64,000 nucleotides of DNA from Alphaproteobacteria bacterium. GTDB taxonomy: Bacteria; Pseudomonadota; Alphaproteobacteria; JAJFFI01. Location of the stretch: positions 1-64,000 of the forward strand of contig JASJBI010000011.1 of assembly GCA_030066595.1 (NCBI GenBank), read 5' to 3'. Both the position numbers and the translations under genes were made by a program. A model generated the notes under the pieces. That model saw nothing but the letters and a program-made list of their open reading frames with translations. It had not been told where the DNA came from and searched no databases. Of the stretch, positions 58,468 through 64,000 are shown piece by piece (within the stretch, counting starts at the first letter, position 1; each line of letters opens with the position of its first letter).

Positions 58468-58771
58468 GTTTGTGAAAAAGTCCCTCGCTTTGCTCGGTGT
58501 ACTTTTTCACAGTCAAGGAAGTAGCGAAAACAAGTCTTGGGGCGGCCAGGCGACTTGTTTTCACGTACTCTGGTCACGCTCATGACGGACGCGCCCGTCA
58601 TGAGCGTGACCCGCATGCGCAGGGTCTTGCGGTCGAAGCCGCAACAGCCTGCACATCAGACACGGAAAAATCCGATGCAGAGCCGCCTCAAGTCGGATTT
58701 TTTCCTCAGTCCAAGCGGGAAAAAGTGCACTGAGGCCGAGCTACGCGAGGCCGAAAGACTTTTTCACGAAC
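58468..58771. repeat. 304-bp nested palindrome array with terminal inverted repeats
   Basis: The whole gap between the acyl-CoA dehydrogenase and msrA stops is made of inverted repeats. Outer ends 58468-58482 and 58757-58771 are 15-bp inverted repeats with one mismatch (core GTGAAAAAGTC). Inside are stems 58471-58481/58501-58511, 58526-58536/58552-58562, 58572-58588/58595-58611 (17 bp perfect, 6-base loop), 58627-58632/58639-58644, 58664-58675/58693-58705 and 58704-58710/58729-58735. TTCTAG occurs on both flanks (58460-58465, 58776-58781). It may be a small non-autonomous mobile element, a structured RNA or a bidirectional terminator block. Frames crossing it are not believed to be genes. Confidence 0.85.
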
Positions 58772-58777
58772 AGCTTT

Positions 58778-59251
58778 CTAGAGCCGGCGTCGGCCGCCCA
58801 TCTGCTTTTCGAAATACTGCTGGTGGTAGTCCTCGGCCATCCAGAAGTCCGGCGCAGGCAGGATCTCCGTCACGATCGGGCGGGGGAAACGCCCGGCGGC
58901 CTCGAGCGCGTCTTTCGAGGCGCGTGCCGCCTGTTCCTGCGCGTCGTCGTGAAAGAAGATCGCGGAGCGGTACTGGCTGCCCATGTCGGGACCCTGCCGG
59001 TTGAGCTGGGTCGGGTCGTGCACCTGCCAGAACAGATTCAAGAGATCCTCGTAGGAAATCCGGGCCGGGTCGTATTCCACCTGGACCGCCTCGGCGTGTC
59101 CGGTGGTATCCGAGCACACTTCCTTGTAGCCCGGGTTGGCCGTGTGCCCGCCGGTATAGCCGACCGCCGTGGCCACGACGCCGTCGAGCCTGCGAAACGC
59201 CGCTTCGACGCCCCAGAAGCATCCGGCGGCAAAGGTTGCTTTTTCGGTCAT
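58778..59251 (-). CDS. msrA: Peptide methionine sulfoxide reductase MsrA
   Basis: A 157-aa enzyme reducing methionine-S-sulfoxide in proteins. The catalytic motif is [15 protein letters not shown] with the nucleophilic Cys, followed by [26 protein letters not shown] and [14 protein letters not shown]. The ATG at 59251 has AAAGG eight bases before it and gives the normal [14 protein letters not shown] start; the upstream in-frame extension is rejected. No fused MsrB domain and no C-terminal resolving Cys cluster is visible. The gene ends against the palindrome array. Confidence 0.96.
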   Translation of the reverse strand: MTEKATFAAGCFWGVEAAFRRLDGVVATAVGYTGGHTANPGYKEVCSDTTGHAEAVQVEYDPARISYEDLLNLFWQVHDPTQLNRQGPDMGSQYRSAIFFHDDAQEQAARASKDALEAAGRFPRPIVTEILPAPDFWMAEDYHQQYFEKQMGGRRRL

Positions 59252-59495
59252 GCCGATGCCTTTCGTGATGATCGTGCCCGAGCGGCACCCCTTGGCCCTG
59301 AAACTAAGACGATCTGACGATAAGCAAAGGCCCTTGGCAAGGGGGCGGCATCGTACAAGGGTTCGGGCTTTGTCGCGCCAGCTGAACCCTTGCCCCGGTC
59401 CCGCCCTGCCGACTGCGCGCGACGATCCCAGGCGTATTTCCGCCATGCACGGGTGTTGGCAGGGACGCTGCGCGCATGCGTCACAGTTTGTCGCG
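59252..59495. other. Gap between msrA and hspQ promoter
   Basis: No gene is supported in this stretch. It should carry the msrA promoter on the minus strand. The in-frame extension of msrA here lacks a ribosome site and conserved residues. Confidence 0.5.
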
Positions 59496-59526
59496 CTTGA
59501 TCCTTGGGGGACGATGCTCCAAATTT
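59496..59526 (+). promoter_or_regulatory. Candidate heat-shock (sigma-32 type) promoter of hspQ
   Basis: CTTGAT (59496-59501), then 17 bases, then CCAAATTT (59519-59526). This resembles the sigma-32 pattern CTTGAA-N17-CCCCATNT, with a good -35 and a partial -10. The leader to the hspQ ATG would be about 40 bases. HspQ is heat-induced in E. coli, which supports the reading. Confidence 0.4.
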
Positions 59527-59574
59527 GTGCGTATGCACCATAACCAAAGCATCGTCTCCTAGACTAGGCAGTCC

Positions 59575-59916
59575 ATGGAAAACGAGATCGGCATCCCAAC
59601 CGCCAAGTTTCAGATCGGCGACATCGTCAAGCACCGCTTCTTTCCGTTTCGCGGCGTAATCTTCGATGTGGATCCGGTGTTCGCCAACACGGAGGAATGG
59701 TGGCTGTCGATCCCGGAGGAGATGCGGCCGCGCAAGGACCAGCCCTTCTACCACCTCCTGGCCGAGAACGAAGAGACCACCTATACCGCCTACGTTTCGG
59801 AGCAGAACCTGCTGCCCGACGAGACCAGTGGCCCGGTGTCCCATCCGGAGATCGACGACATCTTCATGGGCATCGAGAACGGCCGCTACGTGCTCCGCTC
59901 CCACACCACCAACTGA
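59575..59916 (+). CDS. hspQ: Heat shock protein HspQ
   Basis: A 113-aa YccV-like protein. The family pattern is clear: AKFQIGDIVKHRFFPFRGVI, FDVDPVFANTEEWW, KDQPFYHLLAENEE and TYTAYVSEQNLLPD. In E. coli HspQ binds hemimethylated DNA and acts as a specificity factor for the Lon protease. Length and residues match the alphaproteobacterial members. It is a single-gene unit with a candidate sigma-32-type promoter. Confidence 0.95.
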   Translation: MENEIGIPTAKFQIGDIVKHRFFPFRGVIFDVDPVFANTEEWWLSIPEEMRPRKDQPFYHLLAENEETTYTAYVSEQNLLPDETSGPVSHPEIDDIFMGIENGRYVLRSHTTN

Positions 59917-59979
59917 TCGCCGCGCAGCGCCGCCGCCCTGCGTTTACGCGGAGCTGGCCGTCGTGCTACGATTCCGGTC

Positions 59980-60186
59980 ATGGAGGATTGGCTTACATCC
60001 GCCTCGTCTCCCCCGGCCGGTGACCGGGCCACGCCTCTGGGCAGGCGGTTCGCGCTTGGCCTGCTCGATGCCGCCGCCGCGCTGTTGGCGGGCCTCTGTC
60101 AAGTCTTCGATGTGACTCCCGACAGCCTGCGTCGATCGCGGCGCGGCAACCAACCGCCGCCGTCCGGCGGTCCGGGCGCCTTCTGA
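59980..60186 (+). CDS. Possible small protein upstream of the P450 gene
   Basis: A 68-aa frame, MEDWLTSASS, with a hydrophobic segment LGLLDAAAALLAGLCQVF and a basic, proline-rich end. It starts 63 bases after hspQ and ends 47 bases before the P450 gene, on the same strand. No ribosome site stands out and no family is recognised, so this may be a chance frame. Confidence 0.3.
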   Translation: MEDWLTSASSPPAGDRATPLGRRFALGLLDAAAALLAGLCQVFDVTPDSLRRSRRGNQPPPSGGPGAF

Positions 60187-60233
60187 GGCTGCCGCGCGCC
60201 CGCGGCTCTCGCTTTCCGGTGTCCTGAAGCTCG

Positions 60234-61445
60234 ATGTCGCCTTTGTTCGATCCCCGCCGTCCCGGTTTCCTGGCCGATCCCTATCCCGATTTCGCCGCGC
60301 TGCGCGCGCGCGAGCCCGTGCACTGGTGCGAGGGTCTCAAGAGCTGGGTGATCACCGGCTACGATCTGTGCAAACAGGCGCTCAACGACCCGCAACTGTC
60401 GGCCGACCGGATCTCGCCGTTCCGGGACAGCCTGGGCGAAACCGAGCGCCGGCGCATTGGCGACCTTTTGGCCATGTTGGAGGATTGGATGGTGTTCGCC
60501 GATCCGCCCCGGCATACCCGCTTGCGGCGGGCGGCCAATCAGATCTTTCCACCGCGCGTCATGGAAGGTATGGCCCCGCGGGTGCAGGCGATCGTGGCCG
60601 GACTGATCGACGGCATGGCGGAGCGGCGCGCCGGCGACCTGATCCGCGATTTCGGCTTTCCGCTGCCCGTCATGGTGATTGCCGACATGCTGGGGCTGCC
60701 GCTCGAGGATCAGGACAAGTTCAAGGTCTGGTCGGACGATCTCGCCACCTTCGTCGGCAGCGCCCAGCTTACGCCGGACAAGCGCGCGCGCGCGCAGGAC
60801 AGCGCCAGGGCCATGTGCGACTACGTGCATGCGGCCGTCGCGGCGCGCCGACGGGAGCCGCGGGACGACCGACTGACCCGGTTGATGGCACTGGCCGACG
60901 AAAGCGGCGAGCTTAGCGAGCGGGAGATGGTGGCGACCTGCGTGTTGTTGCTGTTCGCGGGCCACGAGACCACGACCAACCTGATCGGTAACGGCATGCT
61001 GGCCCTGATGCGGCACCCGGCCGAGCTCGAAGGGTTACGCCGCCAGCCGGAGCTGACCGAGGCGGCGGTCGAGGAAATGCTGCGCTATGACGGACCGACC
61101 TTGGCGATGACGCGTATCGCGCTCGAAGACGTGGACTATGGCGGCACTACCTTTCGCAAGGGCGACCGGATCTTTGTCTTTCTCGCCGCCGCCAACCGGG
61201 ATCCGGCGCGGTTTCCGGACCCGGACAGGCTGGACATCGCACGCGAGGACAACCGGCATCTTACCTTCGGCTATGGCATTCATTTCTGTCTCGGCGCGCC
61301 GCTCGCGCGGCTCGAAGGGCGAATCGCCATCCGGGCCCTGCTGGCGCGGCTCGGTGCGCCGGCGTTGGCGGAGCCGGCCCCGGAATGGATCGATTCCCTC
61401 TCGCTGCGGGGCGTCGGCGCCCTGCCGGTGACCTTCCCGTCTTGA
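60234..61445 (+). CDS. Cytochrome P450
   Basis: A 403-aa soluble bacterial P450. The oxygen-activation helix is LLFAGHETTTNL, the ExxR pair is in EEMLRYDG with the Arg shortly after, and the haem Cys is in TFGYGIHFCLGAPLARLE. DPPRHTRLRR near residue 90 is the usual C-helix signature. It would monooxygenate a small hydrophobic substrate with electrons from a ferredoxin; no ferredoxin or reductase gene is beside it. The substrate cannot be inferred. Confidence 0.95.
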   Translation: MSPLFDPRRPGFLADPYPDFAALRAREPVHWCEGLKSWVITGYDLCKQALNDPQLSADRISPFRDSLGETERRRIGDLLAMLEDWMVFADPPRHTRLRRAANQIFPPRVMEGMAPRVQAIVAGLIDGMAERRAGDLIRDFGFPLPVMVIADMLGLPLEDQDKFKVWSDDLATFVGSAQLTPDKRARAQDSARAMCDYVHAAVAARRREPRDDRLTRLMALADESGELSEREMVATCVLLLFAGHETTTNLIGNGMLALMRHPAELEGLRRQPELTEAAVEEMLRYDGPTLAMTRIALEDVDYGGTTFRKGDRIFVFLAAANRDPARFPDPDRLDIAREDNRHLTFGYGIHFCLGAPLARLEGRIAIRALLARLGAPALAEPAPEWIDSLSLRGVGALPVTFPS

Positions 61446-61562
61446 TCCGATTGCCGCGGCGCCTCGGTTTTGCCACTGTTTTTCCCTAGTTTTTACGCCG
61501 GTGCTTCTGTATCAAGGGGAATCGCCGCTGCATATCTGCGCGGTTCCGGGCTAGAGGGGTCG

Positions 61563-62666
61563 ATGAGCGAAGAAGTCGGTTGGGCGCTGCCGCTCGACAT
61601 CAGCTGCTCGAAGGGGTTCGTTGACTGGCTGAGTGACACCGGCGTGAGCGTGGTCTTCACGGCCCCGCGTTCCGGCAAGATCTACTTCGTCGGTCTGAAC
61701 GAGAACCGGACGCTCTCGGTGTTCGAGCGCGGCTTCGAGAAGGCGCGCGCGATCCACGGCGTGCACGACACCTTGTATCTCGGATCTCTCTACCAGCTCT
61801 GGCGTTTCGAGAACGTATTGAGCGAAGGTCAGGAGGCCGAAGGCTACGACCGGCTCTATCTGCCCCAGACCGCCTACACGACGGGCGATCTCGATATCCA
61901 CGACATCGCCACGGACGATCAAGGCGAGATCTATTTCGTCAACACGCTGTTCAACTGTATCGCCACGGTCAGCGACCGGCACAGCTTCCTGCCGGTCTGG
62001 CGGCCGTCCTTCGTCGAATCACTGACCGCGGGCGACCGCTGTCATCTGACCGGGATGGCGATGGTCGACGGCGAGATCGCCTATGCCACGGTCGCGGGCC
62101 GATCCGATCGGGTCGACGGCTGGCGCGACGACGTCTGGGACGGCGGCAGCCTGATCGAGGTCCCGTCTGGCCGAACCGTGGTCTCAGGCCTGTCGCTGCC
62201 GCACGGACCGCGCTTCCGCGATGGCAAGCTGTGGCTGATGGATTCGGGCAGCGGCCATTTCGGCCATGTGGACCTGGACCGGGGCGTCTTCGAGCCCATG
62301 GTGCTTTGTCCCGGCTATCTGCGCGACATCGATTTCGTCGACCGGTTTGCCGTGGTCGCGATCTCGGCCCGGCGCGACGGCGTGGTCATCGACGGTCTCA
62401 AGCTGGGCGGCAATCTGGAAGAGAAGAACGCCTATCCGCAATGCGCGATCGCGGTGATCGACCTGGAGGAAGGCGCTTTGGTCCACTGGATGCGGCTGAC
62501 CGGCTCGATCCAGGAGATCGGCGGCGTGGCCGCGCTCGAGGGCTCGCGCCGACCGGCCGCCATCGGCCTGATGACCGACGAGGTCTGCCGCGTGCTTAGC
62601 GTCGGTCCGGACCACGCCCTGCCAGCCGGCCGCCATCAGATGCCACGACGTCAGGCCGGCGGCTAA
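61563..62666 (+). CDS. TIGR03032 family protein
   Basis: A 367-aa protein of a beta-propeller-like family (TIGR03032/DUF4915). Family segments are TGDLDIHDIATDDQGEIYFV, NTLFNCIATVSD, FLPVWRPSFVESL and DRCHLTGMAMVDGEIAYATV, with LPHGPRFRDGKLWLMDSG later. Members often lie near glycan- or peptide-modifying genes, but the function is unknown. The ATG at 61563 is preferred over an upstream in-frame start because it gives the usual N-terminus. No signal peptide is seen. Confidence 0.85.
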   Translation: MSEEVGWALPLDISCSKGFVDWLSDTGVSVVFTAPRSGKIYFVGLNENRTLSVFERGFEKARAIHGVHDTLYLGSLYQLWRFENVLSEGQEAEGYDRLYLPQTAYTTGDLDIHDIATDDQGEIYFVNTLFNCIATVSDRHSFLPVWRPSFVESLTAGDRCHLTGMAMVDGEIAYATVAGRSDRVDGWRDDVWDGGSLIEVPSGRTVVSGLSLPHGPRFRDGKLWLMDSGSGHFGHVDLDRGVFEPMVLCPGYLRDIDFVDRFAVVAISARRDGVVIDGLKLGGNLEEKNAYPQCAIAVIDLEEGALVHWMRLTGSIQEIGGVAALEGSRRPAAIGLMTDEVCRVLSVGPDHALPAGRHQMPRRQAGG

Positions 62667-62714
62667 GCCCGCACTCCACAGCCTTTGATCCACCCCCGCG
62701 CCAACCCTCCCTTT

Positions 62715-62790
62715 TCGAGGGGGAGGGGGCACTTGTCTGTGGGGCCTGGTATGTTCCCTCCCGCCTTGTGGAGGAGGCGCAGGCGGGCCG
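62715..62790. repeat. GC-rich hairpin repeat, copy 1
   Basis: CGAGGGGGAGGG, about 35 bases of spacer, then TTCCCTCC...CCTTGTGG.GGAGGC. The same order of blocks recurs at 63709-63785 in the same orientation on the other side of the SDR gene. A stem CCCTCCC/GGGAGGG (62705-62727) overlaps its left edge and could terminate the TIGR03032 transcript. Confidence 0.6.
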
Positions 62791-62794
62791 CGCG

Positions 62795-63583
62795 TCAACC
62801 CTCGCGCCGGTCCAGCATGCCGCGCATCATCCGGCCCGCCCCGGGCACGACCACCCCGCGCGGCAGATAGCGTCCGATCACGCTGGTCAGGCGGTTCTTG
62901 GTCGACGGCAGGCAGACCGTCGTCCGGCCGAGGCTGGCGAGCGCCCGCCGGGCCACCCGCTCGGGCGTCGCGATCAGGGAGAGCGCCTCCATCGCCATGC
63001 CGGCGCGGTCGAAGAAATCCGTGTCCGTCGCCCCGGGACAGAGCGCCAGCACGTCCACCGGCGCCCCGCTGAGCTCCTGCGCCAGCGCCTCGGCGAAGTG
63101 CAGGTCGAACGCCTTGCTCGCCGCATAGGTGGCCATGAAGGGCACAGGCTGGAAGCCCGCCACGCTCGAGACGATGATGACGCCGGCACGGGCCTCGGGC
63201 CGGGCGCGCGCCAGCATGTCGGGCAAGAGCGCGCGGGTGATCACCACCGGGGCCAGCACGTTGACTTCGACCATCGCCCGTTCCGTCGCCGCAGGGTTCT
63301 CGCCGAAGGGGCCCAGCCGGCCGAGGCCGGCATTGTTGATCAGCAGGTCGACCGGGAACTGCCGGGCCCAGTCGATGACCGCTTCTCGGCCCGCCTCGGT
63401 GGCCAGGTCGGCGGCGCGGGTCTCGACCGTCCGATCCGGCCTCGCCAGACGCTCGGCGCGCGCGGCCAGGCGCGCCTCGTCCCGGCCGGTGAGCAAGAGC
63501 CCGGTCTCGGCAGGCAGGGCCTCGGCAAAGGCGGCACCGATCCCACGGGAGGCGCCGGTGATCAAGGCAAGCGTGTGCGGCAT
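62795..63583 (-). CDS. Short-chain dehydrogenase/reductase
   Basis: A 262-aa classical SDR oxidoreductase. The cofactor motif is ALITGASRGIGAAFAEAL, the structural motif LLINNAGLG, the catalytic Ser in IIVSSVAGF and YxxxK in YAASKAF. An Arg after the Gly motif suggests NADP(H). The substrate is unknown. The C-terminus (RYLPRGVVVPGAGRMMRGM) is membrane-surface-like, as in SDRs acting on lipids. It is flanked by two direct copies of a GC-rich repeat. Confidence 0.93.
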   Translation of the reverse strand: MPHTLALITGASRGIGAAFAEALPAETGLLLTGRDEARLAARAERLARPDRTVETRAADLATEAGREAVIDWARQFPVDLLINNAGLGRLGPFGENPAATERAMVEVNVLAPVVITRALLPDMLARARPEARAGVIIVSSVAGFQPVPFMATYAASKAFDLHFAEALAQELSGAPVDVLALCPGATDTDFFDRAGMAMEALSLIATPERVARRALASLGRTTVCLPSTKNRLTSVIGRYLPRGVVVPGAGRMMRGMLDRREG

Positions 63584-63708
63584 GGCAGGGTCCTGGATGG
63601 CAAGCGATCGATCCCGCCACTGTAATCACCGCGACAGGCGCAGCAAAGCGGGCCCGCGCTTGACGCGAAGGCAGGCCGTTCTTGTAACGCCGCCCCGGCC
63701 CTAGCCCA

Positions 63709-63785
63709 TCGAGGGGGAGGGAGAAGTTCGTGTGGCAGCTTGATCGATTTCCCTCCCCCTTGTGGGGGAGGCAGAAAGCGGGACG
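63709..63785. repeat. GC-rich hairpin repeat, copy 2
   Basis: Second copy of the repeat at 62715-62790: CGAGGGGGAGGG, spacer, then CCTCCCCC-TTGT-GGGGGAGG, a perfect 8-bp stem (63752-63771), followed by GCAGAAAGCGGG. It sits in the 277-bp divergent region between the SDR gene and pgk, which has no other evident gene. Confidence 0.6.
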
Positions 63786-63860
63786 CCGCGCCGCCGCGGG
63801 CGGTTGCGCCGCGCCGCCGCCTGTGCTTGATCACGGCAGCACCGGCAAAAGGGCGGAGCC

Positions 63861-64000
63861 ATGGCCAGCTTCAAGACCATCGACGATCTGGACGTGCGCG
63901 GACAGCGGGTGCTGTTGCGCGCCGATCTCAACGTGCCCATGGCGGACGGCGCGGTCAGCGACGCGACCCGCATCACACGGCTTGCGCCCACCGTCACCGA
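63861..64000 (+). CDS. pgk: Phosphoglycerate kinase, N-terminal part (cut by window end)
   Basis: The first 46 codons are present: [20 protein letters not shown], then [12 protein letters not shown] and the helix [12 protein letters not shown]. The RADLNVP segment carries the substrate-binding Arg and Asn of phosphoglycerate kinase. GGGCGGAG lies a few bases before the ATG. The enzyme makes ATP from 1,3-bisphosphoglycerate in glycolysis. The rest lies beyond the right edge. Confidence 0.93.
   Translation, partial: MASFKTIDDLDVRGQRVLLRADLNVPMADGAVSDATRITRLAPTVT

Noticed and set aside
58497-59004. Two open frames through the palindrome array
   Set aside because: They consist of the inverted repeats themselves and then run antisense into msrA; no ribosome site and no independent protein signature.
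1-64000. tRNA, rRNA, transposase, integrase or prophage genes
   Set aside because: None recognised by eye on either strand; a covariance-model scan would be needed to exclude a tRNA formally.

Overview
The window is about 64 kb of GC-rich chromosome (only a few intergenic patches are AT-rich). Gene content suggests a free-living alphaproteobacterium, probably of the Rhodospirillales type: membrane urate oxidase PuuD, a CHASE2 cyclase with a FecR partner, Flp/CpaF pilus genes with a CtrA-like site, DUF1127 and DUF6489 small proteins, HspQ, and beta-oxidation genes in alphaproteobacterial arrangement. No rRNA, tRNA, CRISPR array, prophage or transposase gene was found. Both ends cut a gene: an NCS2 permease on the left and phosphoglycerate kinase on the right.

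1-18.8 kb is a purine-scavenging island. One minus-strand operon (uraD, allC, 8-oxoguanine deaminase, an M20 hydrolase, then an NCS2 permease) diverges from a plus-strand operon (uraH, xdhA, xdhB, a BMP-type nucleoside ABC importer). A LysR regulator diverges from puuD-guaD. Guanine, 8-oxoguanine and xanthine are brought to urate, then through HIU and OHCU to allantoin; allantoate is opened by AllC. Allantoinase and the XdhC chaperone are not in the window. The two divergent promoter regions share an identical gapped motif.

19-25 kb holds a lipoprotein hydrolase, small proteins, hemN, a cytochrome c and an AhpD-like protein. Three FNR-box-like palindromes lie within 2.1 kb, suggesting a low-oxygen regulon. 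25-28.9 kb is a cAMP module: CHASE2 adenylate cyclase, FecR protein and a CRP-like regulator.

29.2-33.5 kb is the most unusual locus: carrier protein, aaRS-like amino acid:[carrier protein] ligase, GNAT, MBOAT and an SGNH/DltD-like protein, with overlapping or near-abutting genes. It looks like a Dlt-type pathway in which the adenylation enzyme DltA is replaced by a seryl-tRNA-synthetase relative, and it may aminoacylate an envelope or exported polymer.

33.5-37.8 kb carries a Flp pilin, an unknown protein, CpaF and a receiver protein, with AT-rich promoters. 38-47 kb has a transmembrane Ser/Thr kinase facing an FHA-PBP-SEDS operon, reminiscent of the actinobacterial pkn/fha/rodA/pbpA locus. 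The kinase's extracytoplasmic C-terminal domain resembles four tandem secreted proteins at 50.9-52.9 kb.

47-58.5 kb is mainly lipid catabolism (FadD, thiolase, hydroxyacyl-CoA dehydrogenase/hydratase, acyl-CoA dehydrogenase) plus a threonine dehydratase-like enzyme and a PAS protein. A 304-bp array of nested palindromes follows at 58.5 kb. The right end carries msrA, hspQ, a P450, a TIGR03032 protein, an SDR flanked by two copies of a GC-rich repeat, and the start of pgk.
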